Shown here one piece after another: positions 55,131 through 63,712 of a stretch of DNA of 64,000 nt. This DNA is from JAENVT01 sp039931555. Its GTDB lineage: Bacteria; Actinomycetota; Acidimicrobiia; Acidimicrobiales; Ilumatobacteraceae. A program made the translations under genes and the position numbers. The DNA lies in assembly GCA_039931555.1 (NCBI GenBank), contig JBDTRP010000145.1, positions 1 through 64,000 of the forward strand, read 5' to 3'. Numbering within the stretch: position 1 is the first letter of the stretch; each line of letters starts with the position of its first letter. The notes below the pieces were generated by a model, which was given only the letters and a program-made list of their open reading frames with translations, searched no databases and was not told the origin of the DNA.

Positions 55131-55591
55131 CTGCATCGAACACCGGACGAGCGCTTCACAGGCAACGGTGGATCAGCTCGCGACTGGACACAAACTCTTG
55201 GGCGCAGCTGGGGAGCGCCGACCCCCGCTCCGGCGCGTGAACGCAAGTCCTCGTGCCGGCACAGAACGACGAGCGCAGGACGGCAGTTCGATGCGCGGTC
55301 CGACTGTTTGATTCTCGCTGGCGCGTGGCGTCGGGCGCTCTCGCACTTGGTGGCCAGTCGCTGACCGTCGCAGCGACGGTGGTGCCGCGACCACCTTCGA
55401 AATGTTCGCTCGTTCGAGCGTGGATCCGGGATCTCCAATTCACAATCACGCACTCCCTGGGGAGTGCGCGAGATTGGCAGTTCGGGCGCTGGTTGCACGG
55501 CCGAATGCTCGATATGGAGCGGGCCGCAAGGCGGCGAGCGGGCCACAAACTCGAGGATCCGGTCACACCCTCACCCGAAGGGCGGACGTGG
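55131..55591. other. 461-nt gap without a convincing gene
   Basis: Short frames here lack family resemblance and start signals. Two hairpins stand out: GGTGGT-GCCGCG-ACCACC near 55380 and GCACTCC-CTGG-GGAGTGC (55450-55467). The stretch separates the convergent small gene and the PPOX-fold gene and may hold terminators or a decayed gene. No tRNA or repeat was found. Confidence 0.4.
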
Positions 55592-56059
55592 TCAGTAGCT
55601 GCCGGCGAGTTTGGTGTGGTCCCAGCTGGCGATGTGGTCGATGTGGAAGACGACCCCGACTCGCTTGGTGGCCTGGGCCTCGAGGAACGGCAACGCCGAC
55701 TCGCCGAGCACGGATGGGCCGTTGTACTTCACCCCGACCGCCTTGCCGATCTCGAGGATCTCGTCGTAGTCGTCGATGATCACACCGTGACCACGCAACT
55801 CGACGCCGTGGAGTTGGTCGTAGGTGTCGCCGCTCTCGACCAGGCCCGTCATCTTCGGATCACGACGCAGGTTGAGGATCTTCTGGCTCTTGCCGAAGGT
55901 CCAGAACACGGCGTTGCCCTCGACCATGGCGTACCACATCGCCACCATGTGCGGATGGCCGGTCGGGCCGATCGTTGCCACATTGAGCACGCGTTCGGAT
56001 TCGAGATAGGCCTGCACCTCCTCGTCGGTCATCATGATCTGCGAACGCTTGCTGGCCAT
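55592..56059 (-). CDS. PPOX-class split beta-barrel (FMN/F420-binding) protein
   Basis: A 155-residue protein of the pyridoxamine 5'-phosphate oxidase-like fold: MTDEEVQAYLESERVLNVATIGPTGHPHMVAMWY, FGKSQKILNLRRDPKMTGLVESGDTY. The actinobacterial members (Rv1155-like) bind F420 or FMN and reduce diverse substrates. ATG 56059 (MASKRSQ) is the start; the long upstream extension is spurious. Confidence 0.87.
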   Translation of the reverse strand: MASKRSQIMMTDEEVQAYLESERVLNVATIGPTGHPHMVAMWYAMVEGNAVFWTFGKSQKILNLRRDPKMTGLVESGDTYDQLHGVELRGHGVIIDDYDEILEIGKAVGVKYNGPSVLGESALPFLEAQATKRVGVVFHIDHIASWDHTKLAGSY

Positions 56060-56081
56060 GGCGCGACAGTACCGTGGGCTG

Positions 56082-56894
56082 TCACATCGCGCTGGAGCGG
56101 AGCAGCTCGTACGACATCGGGCACTCTGGAGCCAGCGATGCCTCGGGCGTCGGCACGATGCCGGCAGGGCCGGCAACCCAGTGCGTGAGTGCCAGCGGCA
56201 CACCCTCGGCCGCAGCCTCCCACGGCTCACGCAGATCGGTGGGCCGCTGACCCATCGCCTCGAACAGCGCCGTGGGCAACCGGCGGCCACGACCGATGAC
56301 GGCCCACACCGGTACCTCCGCGCAGTACCCGACGGAGGCGAGCGCGCGCGACCCCGTCGTGGCCAGCAGGTCTGTCTCGGTGGCCGCGAGCGCCTCCACC
56401 ACGACCAGATCGCTGGCCAACACTGCGGCGGCGAGCCCACTTGCCGGAATGATCTCGGCATCGACGTCGGCGCGCTGCAACCGGCGAACGAACGCCGAGC
56501 TGCCCATTCCGTCGTCGTCGGTGTCGATTGCCAGCACCGTCGAGTCACCACGACGCAGGAGTGCCTCGCCGATGAGGTCCGGCCAACCGATCACGCACAC
56601 CGTGGCGCCGTCGGGCAGTGCCTCGACCAGCAGGTCCGGCGTGGGATCGACCTCCAGGTCATCGGCCAACGCAGCGGCGCATCGGTACGGATCGGGCGCT
56701 GCCAGCACCGATGCGCAGAGCCACCACAGCGGGCCCGAGTTCGGATGGCGCTCGACGATGCGGCGACAGGCGACGACCAGGCCGGCCGGGTCGAAGCCGA
56801 GGCCGCGCAGAGCACCGGCCGTCTCCCGGACCAACATCCGTTGATCCCCGCCCGACGACCTGGCCACATAGCGGAGCCGCTCGATCGGATGCAT
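56082..56894 (-). CDS. eIF2B/MtnA-like fold protein, unknown function
   Basis: A 270-residue protein whose layout resembles eIF-2B alpha/ribose-1,5-bisphosphate isomerase family members: a helical N-terminus (HPIERLRYVARSSGGDQRMLVRETAGAL), then a Rossmann-like half (DGATVCVIGWPDLIGEALLRRG...STVLAIDTDDDGMGSSAFV...SDLVVVEALAATETDLLATTGS). The catalytic Cys/Asp of sugar isomerases cannot be placed. TAGCGT ends 8 nt before ATG 56894. Divergent, with a 60-nt gap, from a thioredoxin-like gene. Confidence 0.6.
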   Translation of the reverse strand: MHPIERLRYVARSSGGDQRMLVRETAGALRGLGFDPAGLVVACRRIVERHPNSGPLWWLCASVLAAPDPYRCAAALADDLEVDPTPDLLVEALPDGATVCVIGWPDLIGEALLRRGDSTVLAIDTDDDGMGSSAFVRRLQRADVDAEIIPASGLAAAVLASDLVVVEALAATETDLLATTGSRALASVGYCAEVPVWAVIGRGRRLPTALFEAMGQRPTDLREPWEAAAEGVPLALTHWVAGPAGIVPTPEASLAPECPMSYELLRSSAM

Positions 56895-56954
56895 CGTCAG
56901 CGACGCTACTGCCACATTGGGGCGTACAGCGCTGGCGCGCTACCGTCTGCAGCC

Positions 56955-57443
56955 GTGGCGAGCAACCCGTCCCTCGAGACCAAGCTGACCTCACTCGGTG
57001 GTGAGACCCGCCCCCTCGAGGAGTGGCTGACCACATTCCACCTGGCCAGCGTGGTGCTCGATCCGTACACCAACGAGAGCTCGTGGGTGCTCAAGACCGC
57101 GGCACGGATCCTCGAGACGCTCCGTGGCACCGATGCACGGGTCAATTTCGTCGTCACCGCCGACGCCGATGGAGCGAAGGCGTTCCTCGGCCCACTGACC
57201 GAACAGTTCCTCGTGTACTGCGACCCCGATCGCGCTTTCGTGCGCACGCTCGGCCTGACCCAGCTACCCGCGTTCGTGTTCATCCGTCTCGATGGCACGC
57301 TGCAAGCCTGCGCCGAGGGTTGGAACGCCGCCGAGTGGCGCGAGGTCGCCGAGCAGATCGCCACGGCAACGGCATGGATCAGCCCGACCATCCCGGTTGC
57401 CGGTGACCCTGGACCCTTCCACGGCACACCCGCACTCGGCTGA
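56955..57443 (+). CDS. Thioredoxin-fold protein without CxxC
   Basis: A 162-residue soluble protein with a thioredoxin-like pattern (FLVYCDPDRAFVRTLGLTQLPAFVFIRLDGTLQACAEGW, cis-Pro in TQLPAFVF) but no CxxC active site. TACCGT ends 8 nt before GTG 56955, i.e. leaderless type. Followed 3 nt later by the HrpB gene on the same strand. It could be a binding or scaffolding protein; function unknown. Confidence 0.7.
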   Translation: MASNPSLETKLTSLGGETRPLEEWLTTFHLASVVLDPYTNESSWVLKTAARILETLRGTDARVNFVVTADADGAKAFLGPLTEQFLVYCDPDRAFVRTLGLTQLPAFVFIRLDGTLQACAEGWNAAEWREVAEQIATATAWISPTIPVAGDPGPFHGTPALG

Positions 57444-57446
57444 CCC

Positions 57447-59942
57447 GTGGGGCTGCCCGCAGCGGCGCGCGACCTTCCCGTCGTCGGCGTGCTTCCCGAG
57501 TTGGGGGCGGCATTGGAGCACCATGGTTCGGCATTGCTCGTCGCGCCACCCGGCGCCGGCAAGACGACTGTCGCGCCGCTCTGGCTGATCGAACAGTCGT
57601 GGCTGCAGGGTCGGATCGTGATGTTGGAACCGCGGCGTTTGGCGACACGAGCCGCGGCCCGACGAATGGCCGCGCTACTCGGCAGCGAGGTCGGTGGCCT
57701 CGTCGGCTACCAGACCCGCGACGAACGCCACATCGGCCGCAACACGCTGATCGAGGTGGTGACCGAAGGCGTGCTGACCCGGCGCTTGCAGCACGACCCT
57801 GAGCTCCCCGGCGTCGGGCTGGTGATCTTCGACGAGGTGCACGAACGGAACGTGCCGACCGATGTCGGGCTGGCCTTCGCCCTCGACGCGCGAGCCACCG
57901 TGCGACCCGACCTCCGCTTGCTGGCGATGTCGGCGACACCTGATGTCGCCAAGCTCACTTCGGTGCTCGGTGATGCGCCGACGATCGAGAGCATCGGCCG
58001 CTCGTTCCCCGTCGACCTGCGTTGGGTTCCGATGATGAAGGGCACGAGGATCGAACAGGCCACGGGTGACGCGATCCTGCGAGCGCTGAAGGACGAGCCC
58101 GGCGACGTGTTGGTCTTCCTGCCCGGCATCGGTGAGATCCGGCGCGTCGAGCAGTTCCTCGCCGATCGAGTCCCACCCGACGTCGACATCCGCTTGCTGG
58201 CCGGCGCCCTGTCATTGGCCGAACAGGACCTGGCGCTGATGCCGTCACCGAGCGGCCGGCGACGCGTGGTGTTGAGCACCGACATCGCCGAGTCGTCCCT
58301 GACGGTCAGCGGGGTGAGGATCGTGGTCGATGCCGGCCTGGCCCGCGTCCCGCGCCACGACCTGGGCAGCGGAATGACCCGTCTGACAACGGTGAGCACG
58401 AGCCGCGCCTCCGCAGATCAACGGTCGGGACGCGCCGGGCGCACCGAGCCCGGCGTGGCCTACCGCTTGTGGAGCAAGCTCGAGCATGCGACGCGCCGCG
58501 CCCACCTCGAGGCCGAGATCACCCAGGTCGATCTGGCTGGCGTGGCGCTGGAGCTGGCGACCTGGGGAACGCCGAGCGCCGATCTGCGGTTCATCGACCC
58601 GCCACCGGCACGAGCCCTGCAGCAGGCACACGATCTCTTGCGACATCTCGGCGCGCTCGACGCTGCCGGCCGCCCGACGACGACTGGCCGAGCGATGCTG
58701 ACACTCCCGCTGCACCCTCGGCTCGCACACATGGTCGTGGCCGCGCCTGCCGCCGACTCGAGCCTGGCGTGCGTGATCGCTGCGATCCTCGACGAGCGCG
58801 ACGTGTTGCGTGGCCGAGCCGACGAGCTGCCCGCGGACCTCGCGCTTCGGGTGCGCGTCGTGTGCGGGCACGACCACCACGAACGCGCCGACCGACGCGA
58901 CATCGCCCGCATCCGCGACCGTGCCGCCGACATCGCACGGCGCAGCGACGTACACGTCGACTTCGCGGAGATCGCTTCCGAACACACCGGCGCAACGTTG
59001 GCGCTCGCCTTTCCCGACCGCGTCGCTATCCGGCGTCGCCAGCCTGGACAGTTCCAGATGCGCACAGGGTCAGGCGCCTGGGTCGCGGCGACCGATGGGC
59101 TCGCCAACGAGCACTTCATCGTCGCCGCCGACCTCGACGGCAACCGCAGCAGCGCTCGCGTTCGCGTCGCGGCCGGCATCGGGGCAGCTGAGCTGATCGA
59201 CTCGCTCGGCGACGATGTCGAGCGACAACAGGCGCTCACGTGGGACAAGCAACGCGACGATCTGGTGTCATACGAGACCGTGCGACTGGGCTCGATGCTG
59301 CTGGACGAACAGTTCCGTCCGGCACCCCGCGGCCCGGAGACGGTCGCCGCGCTCGTCGAACGGGTTCGGGCCACTCGGTTGGCCGTGCTGAACTGGACGC
59401 CTCGTGCCACTCAGCTGCGGCGCCGGCTGCTGTTCGCAACGGCCCACCTGGCGAGCGAGTGGCCAGGCGCCGACGACAAGACGCTGCTTGCCACGCTGCA
59501 CCACTGGCTCGTGCCGTTCCTCGACCGGGCAACCAGTCGCGCCGACCTCGTTGCCATCGACGTGGAGATGGCGCTCAGCACGATGTTGTCGTGGGATCAG
59601 CAGACCAAGCTCTCCGCACTGGTGCCCACGACGATGACGACCGCGGCGGGGCGTACCGTCACGATCGACTACGAACGCGACAACCCCACCGTGTCGGTTC
59701 GAGTGCAGGACATGTTCGGCACGCTGATGCACCCGACGATTGCCCACGACGTCGCGCTGACGATCGAACTGTTGTCACCAGCGGATCGGCCGATCCAGAT
59801 CACCAACGACCTGCCGGGCTTCTGGACGGGATCGTGGGCGATGGTTCGCAAGGAACTCGCCGGTCGGTACCCCAAGCATCAGTGGCCGATCGATCCGGCG
59901 GTTGCAGCACCCAAGCGGCTGAAGGAACGGCCGCCGGACTGA
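57447..59942 (+). CDS. hrpB: ATP-dependent RNA helicase HrpB
   Basis: An 831-residue DEAH-box helicase: motif I APPGAGKTTVAPLW, motif II DEVHERN, motif III SATP, motif VI DQRSGRAGRTEPG, a ratchet/HA2 region and the HrpB C-terminal domain (ending PVAAPKRLKERPPD-like basic tail). It remodels RNA; precise substrates are unknown. Length fits the family. The GTG start lies 3 nt after the thioredoxin-fold gene stop, so they form an operon. Confidence 0.93.
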   Translation: MGLPAAARDLPVVGVLPELGAALEHHGSALLVAPPGAGKTTVAPLWLIEQSWLQGRIVMLEPRRLATRAAARRMAALLGSEVGGLVGYQTRDERHIGRNTLIEVVTEGVLTRRLQHDPELPGVGLVIFDEVHERNVPTDVGLAFALDARATVRPDLRLLAMSATPDVAKLTSVLGDAPTIESIGRSFPVDLRWVPMMKGTRIEQATGDAILRALKDEPGDVLVFLPGIGEIRRVEQFLADRVPPDVDIRLLAGALSLAEQDLALMPSPSGRRRVVLSTDIAESSLTVSGVRIVVDAGLARVPRHDLGSGMTRLTTVSTSRASADQRSGRAGRTEPGVAYRLWSKLEHATRRAHLEAEITQVDLAGVALELATWGTPSADLRFIDPPPARALQQAHDLLRHLGALDAAGRPTTTGRAMLTLPLHPRLAHMVVAAPAADSSLACVIAAILDERDVLRGRADELPADLALRVRVVCGHDHHERADRRDIARIRDRAADIARRSDVHVDFAEIASEHTGATLALAFPDRVAIRRRQPGQFQMRTGSGAWVAATDGLANEHFIVAADLDGNRSSARVRVAAGIGAAELIDSLGDDVERQQALTWDKQRDDLVSYETVRLGSMLLDEQFRPAPRGPETVAALVERVRATRLAVLNWTPRATQLRRRLLFATAHLASEWPGADDKTLLATLHHWLVPFLDRATSRADLVAIDVEMALSTMLSWDQQTKLSALVPTTMTTAAGRTVTIDYERDNPTVSVRVQDMFGTLMHPTIAHDVALTIELLSPADRPIQITNDLPGFWTGSWAMVRKELAGRYPKHQWPIDPAVAAPKRLKERPPD

Positions 59943-59986
59943 CGCGACCAGGCGCGGCCGCAGTTGTGATGTATCTACGATTGCGG

Positions 59987-60015
59987 TTGCGAGGTCTTCT
60001 ACCGGTACCTCGCAA
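59987..60015 (+). promoter_or_regulatory. 5'-terminal hairpin abutting the protease ribosome binding site
   Basis: TTGCGAGGT (59987-59995) pairs with ACCTCGCAA (60007-60015), ending one base before AAGGAG of the papain-like gene. TACGAT (59976-59981) would place the transcript start close to the first base of the hairpin, so the mRNA would begin with this stem-loop. It could stabilise the message or control translation. Confidence 0.45.
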
Positions 60016-60027
60016 AAGGAGACGACG

Positions 60028-60912
60028 ATGGCCTCGAAGGCAGCACCGAAGAAGAGTCCGGCGAAGAAGAGTCCGGCGAAGAAGGCCGGCACAATGAAGT
60101 CCGCATCCAAGAAGGTCGGGCGAGCGAGCTTCGACCACTTCATCTGCAACGTGGTCCCATCCAGGGGGACCGACAACGACTGGCAGCTCGCCGACTCGAT
60201 TGCCGCCGGCTCGATCGGGGCTCCCGCGGCGTTGCCGGCGTCGGTCGACATGCGCGCCGCGTGGTGGAAGATCAACAACCAGGAGAACACCGGCTCGTGC
60301 GTCGGCTGGGCGACGGGCGACGGCGTGGTGCGTTGGCACATGACGAAGGCCGGAAAGATCAGCCAGACGACGCTGCTGTCGCCGCGCCACATCTGGATGG
60401 CCAGCAAGGAGACCGACACCATCACGACCCGCCCCGAGAGCTTCATCGAGGGTGCCGGCACCACGCTGAAGGCAGCCGTCGACGTCGCCCGCAAGCACGG
60501 GGTCGCGTTGATGGACGACCTGCCGTTCCACATCCAGACCAAGATGTACACGGGCAACGAGAACTCGTTCTACGCCAGTTGCGCGCAGCGCAAGATCTCG
60601 GCGTACTTCAACCTGCACCGAAACCTGTCGAGTTGGAAGACGTGGCTGGCAGGAACCGGCCCGATCCTCGCCGCGTTCAACGTCGACTCGTCGTGGGACA
60701 ACGCCGCTTCCAACAACGGCAACATCGACACCTTTCACCCCGACACGGTGCGCGGTGGCCACGCCATCTGCATCGTCGGGTACCGCGCCGACGGCAGGTT
60801 CATCGTTCGCAACAGCTGGGGCACCACGTGGGGTGTCAACGGGTTCGGCTATCTGCACCCCGACTACATCGCCGCTGCGTTTTTCGACGAGTCGTACGGC
60901 GTCACGCTCTAG
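60028..60912 (+). CDS. Papain-family (C1) cysteine protease with lysine-rich histone-like N-terminus
   Basis: A 294-residue protein. Residues 1-32 are a histone H1-like tail with SPAKKSPAKK repeats. The C1 peptidase domain follows: oxyanion Gln85, Cys91 in TGSCVGWA, His245 in GGHAICIVGY and Asn262 in RNSWGTTWG, so the active site is complete. No signal peptide or long pro-region, so a cytoplasmic, possibly nucleic-acid-bound protease. AAGGAG with 6 nt spacing fixes ATG 60028. Confidence 0.88.
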   Translation: MASKAAPKKSPAKKSPAKKAGTMKSASKKVGRASFDHFICNVVPSRGTDNDWQLADSIAAGSIGAPAALPASVDMRAAWWKINNQENTGSCVGWATGDGVVRWHMTKAGKISQTTLLSPRHIWMASKETDTITTRPESFIEGAGTTLKAAVDVARKHGVALMDDLPFHIQTKMYTGNENSFYASCAQRKISAYFNLHRNLSSWKTWLAGTGPILAAFNVDSSWDNAASNNGNIDTFHPDTVRGGHAICIVGYRADGRFIVRNSWGTTWGVNGFGYLHPDYIAAAFFDESYGVTL

Positions 60913-60918
60913 CCATCG

Positions 60919-61656
60919 CTAGGCGAGCGGTCTGCGACCGATCGCGATCACCGACAGGCCGAACGGCAGGCTGACGCTTCGCAGCAGCGCTCGCTCTGCT
61001 CGCGCCGCCTGACCCAACACCCCACCGAGGCCGCCTTCGTTGCGACCGACGTCGCTCTTGTTCTTGCCGCGCTCGATCACACCCATCACGGCGGCCGGCG
61101 GGACCAGGAACGAATAGGCGCCCGTCGCCCGAACGAGATCGAGCCCGGCGGTGCGCACCATCGTGCGCATCTCGGCAAGGCTAAACCGCCTGGCCGTGTG
61201 CGTGACGTCGTCGTGACCACGCCAAAGGTGCTTCCCACCTGGCTCCATCAAGCAGACCAGGCCACCCGGTTTGGTCACGCGGGCGAACTCGTTGACGACA
61301 GCCTGCGGATCGGGGTTCATCCGATGGCACAGTGCGGTGACGCACAGGACCGCGTCGAAGGCACCTGCTCGGTGTGGAACGTGATTGATATCGGTGCGCA
61401 CCCCCTGGTATCCCGCGTGGTCATGGACCGCCGCGCGCAATGCAACGGGCTCGTAGTCGTCGAGCACAGTGCACGCCCGATCGGCCAGCCACGAGCCGGT
61501 CGCGCCGGACCCACCACCCGCGTCGAGGTACGTGGTGCCGCCGGCGACCGGCGGTAAATGCGGCGAGATCAGCCCTTCCAACAGCGTGCGGGTCGACCGG
61601 TACCACCAGTGGCGCTCACCGGCATCCACCATCCGTTGGTACTCGTCGTTGTCCAT
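60919..61656 (-). CDS. SAM-dependent methyltransferase
   Basis: A 245-residue class I methyltransferase: YLDAGGGSGATGSWL is motif I, AFDAVLCVTALCHRMNPDPQAVVNEFARVTKPGGLVCLMEPG the motif II-III region. The C-terminal hydrophobic helix (YSFLVPPAAVMGVI) may touch the membrane. Divergent, with 41 nt between starts, from the sugar-nucleotide epimerase, so it may belong to the same glycan cluster. Substrate unknown. Confidence 0.87.
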   Translation of the reverse strand: MDNDEYQRMVDAGERHWWYRSTRTLLEGLISPHLPPVAGGTTYLDAGGGSGATGSWLADRACTVLDDYEPVALRAAVHDHAGYQGVRTDINHVPHRAGAFDAVLCVTALCHRMNPDPQAVVNEFARVTKPGGLVCLMEPGGKHLWRGHDDVTHTARRFSLAEMRTMVRTAGLDLVRATGAYSFLVPPAAVMGVIERGKNKSDVGRNEGGLGGVLGQAARAERALLRSVSLPFGLSVIAIGRRPLA

Positions 61657-61697
61657 TGCACCGATCTTTGCACGCAGGGGTCTCTAACATCAGGGGA

Positions 61698-62687
61698 ATG
61701 CCGTCGAGCTCCGACCTGTCGTCCACCCTGTGCGTGGTCACCGGCGGCCTCGGATTCATCGGCTCGAACCTCAGTCACGAGCTGGTTCGCCGCGGTGCGA
61801 CGGTACGGATCATCGATGCGCTGATCGATGGCCATGGCGGCAGCCGACGCAACGTCGAGGAACTGGATGTGGAGATCGTCGAGGCGGAGATCGGCGACCC
61901 TGCCATCGCCGAGGTCGTGGCCGATGCCGATGTCATCTTCAACCTCGCCGGCCAGGTCAATCACTTGGCCTCGATGCGCGATCCGCTCGGCGATCTGCAC
62001 CTCAATGCCGTGACCCATGCGTCGTTCCTCGAGACTCTCCGCCACGTCAACCCGACCGTGCGTGTCGTGCACACCTCGACCCGCCAGGTCTACGGCCGGC
62101 CGCTCCGGTCGCCCGTCGACGAGCAGCACTCCACGCGTCCGATGGACGTCAACGGTGTCTCCAAGCTGGCCGGCGAGCAACTGCATCTCGTGTACTACAC
62201 GGCGCATGCCATGCCGACGACCAGCTTGCGGCTGACCAACGTCTACGGCGCACGACAGCGGTTGTCGAGCGATGAGTTGGGGTTCCTGCCTGTCTTCATC
62301 CGCAAGGCGTTGTCGGGCGAGGAGATCCGCATCTTCGGCGACGGCGAGCAGCGCCGCGACTGCGTGCACGTCGACGATGTCGTCGACGCATTGCTGACCG
62401 CGACCGCCCCCGAGGCGATCGGAAGGATCTTCAACGTCGGCCATGCGGTCGACTACTCGTTGGCCGAGATCGCCGGGGCGATCATCGAGGCCACCGGCAG
62501 CAGCGGCGGGCTCGAGCTGGTGCCCTGGCCCGCTGACCATCAGCGAATCGACATCGGTTCGTTCCACACCGATGGCACCAAGATCGCCACCATCCTCGGT
62601 TGGAAAGCGGCGACCGATCTGATCGTTGGCCTTGCCTCGACCGTGACGTTCTATCGTGGTCACCCGTGGTACCTGTCGTCGACCTGA
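61698..62687 (+). CDS. NAD-dependent sugar-nucleotide epimerase/dehydratase with Tyr-to-Asn change
   Basis: A 329-residue extended SDR: TGGLGFIGSNL binds NAD, then TSTRQVYGRP and NGVSKLAGEQ. The usual catalytic YxxxK reads N152-x3-K156, so the Tyr is replaced. Related sugar epimerases with NGxxK are known to me, but chemistry should differ from GalE. TAACAT ends exactly 7 nt before the ATG. First of three overlapping genes (epimerase, DegT, GT2), so it likely makes a sugar for glycan assembly. Confidence 0.85.
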   Translation: MPSSSDLSSTLCVVTGGLGFIGSNLSHELVRRGATVRIIDALIDGHGGSRRNVEELDVEIVEAEIGDPAIAEVVADADVIFNLAGQVNHLASMRDPLGDLHLNAVTHASFLETLRHVNPTVRVVHTSTRQVYGRPLRSPVDEQHSTRPMDVNGVSKLAGEQLHLVYYTAHAMPTTSLRLTNVYGARQRLSSDELGFLPVFIRKALSGEEIRIFGDGEQRRDCVHVDDVVDALLTATAPEAIGRIFNVGHAVDYSLAEIAGAIIEATGSSGGLELVPWPADHQRIDIGSFHTDGTKIATILGWKAATDLIVGLASTVTFYRGHPWYLSST

Positions 62688-63712
62688 GTCGGCGCGGCCA
62701 GCGGTTTGCCTCGGCGTTCGCGACAGCAGCAGAACGGATCGCGGTGAGCGGCAGCTTCCTCCTCGGAGCTGAGCTGGCTGCGTTCGAATCCGAATTTGCC
62801 ACTTGGCTCGGCGCGCAGCAATGCGTTGCCGTGTCGTCGGGCGCCAGCGCGCTGCAACTAGCGCTCGCCGCCGCCGGTGTCGGCGCGGACGACGAGGTCC
62901 TGGTGCCTGCATTCACCGCGGTACCGACGGCCTCGGCGGTCGCCGCGGTCGGCGCAACACCACGGGCGATCGAGGTCGATCCGAGCACCGCTTGCATCAC
63001 GACCGACGGTGTGGCGGCCGGCCGAACGGCACGAACGAAGGCCGTCATCGTGGTGCACCTGTACGGCTACCCCGCCGAGCTCCCCGAAACCGATCTGATG
63101 ATCATCGAGGACGCCGCTCAGGCTCACGGAGCGCTCACCGACGCTGGCCGTTCGGCAGCGACCGCATACAGCTTCTACCCGACCAAGAACCTCGGTGGGA
63201 TCGGCGACGGTGGCGCGGTCGTGACCAACGATGCCGAGATCGCCGACACAGTGCGCACGTTGCGGGTGCACGGCATGACCGCTCAGTACGTTCACGAGCT
63301 CGTGTCGCAGAACTTCCGTATGTCAGAGGTGGAGGCCGCCTGGCTGCGACTGGCGTTGAGGGATCTCACGACCGACGTCGCGAGGCGCCGGTCGATCGTG
63401 GCGAGATACCGACAGGCCGCCCCTGTACTGCAGTGGCAGTCCGCGCACCCTCTGCACGCCTACCATCTGGCCGTGTTCCGCAGCCCCGACCGCGCCGCAA
63501 CGCGCGCCGTCCTCGAAGCTGCAGGCGTCGCCTCGGCAATCCACTACCCGCTGGCCATCACCCAGCAACCGGCCTATCGCGATCTCGACCATCCACCGTG
63601 CCCCGAGGCCGAGGCGTGGGCCGCCGAGTGCATCAGCGTGCCATGCTTCCCGGAGATGACCGAGCCCGAGATCGATCGCGTGTGCATCGCACTGGCCGGC
63701 CTCGGCGTATGA
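62666..63712 (+). CDS. DegT/DnrJ/EryC1-family sugar aminotransferase
   Basis: A 348-residue PLP enzyme: VSSGASALQLALAAAGVGADDEVLVPAFTAV, IIEDAAQAHGA and PLP Lys174 in SFYPTKNLGGIGDGG. These enzymes add an amino group to keto-sugar nucleotides. GTG 62666 overlaps the epimerase end by 22 nt. It ends in an ATGA overlap with the glycosyltransferase, so the three genes act together. Confidence 0.88.
   Translation: MVPVVDLSRRGQRFASAFATAAERIAVSGSFLLGAELAAFESEFATWLGAQQCVAVSSGASALQLALAAAGVGADDEVLVPAFTAVPTASAVAAVGATPRAIEVDPSTACITTDGVAAGRTARTKAVIVVHLYGYPAELPETDLMIIEDAAQAHGALTDAGRSAATAYSFYPTKNLGGIGDGGAVVTNDAEIADTVRTLRVHGMTAQYVHELVSQNFRMSEVEAAWLRLALRDLTTDVARRRSIVARYRQAAPVLQWQSAHPLHAYHLAVFRSPDRAATRAVLEAAGVASAIHYPLAITQQPAYRDLDHPPCPEAEAWAAECISVPCFPEMTEPEIDRVCIALAGLGV

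Noticed and set aside
55131..55591. A tRNA or small RNA gene in the long gap
   Set aside because: No cloverleaf, no TTCRANNC arm and no CCA-type end could be assembled; only simple hairpins are seen.
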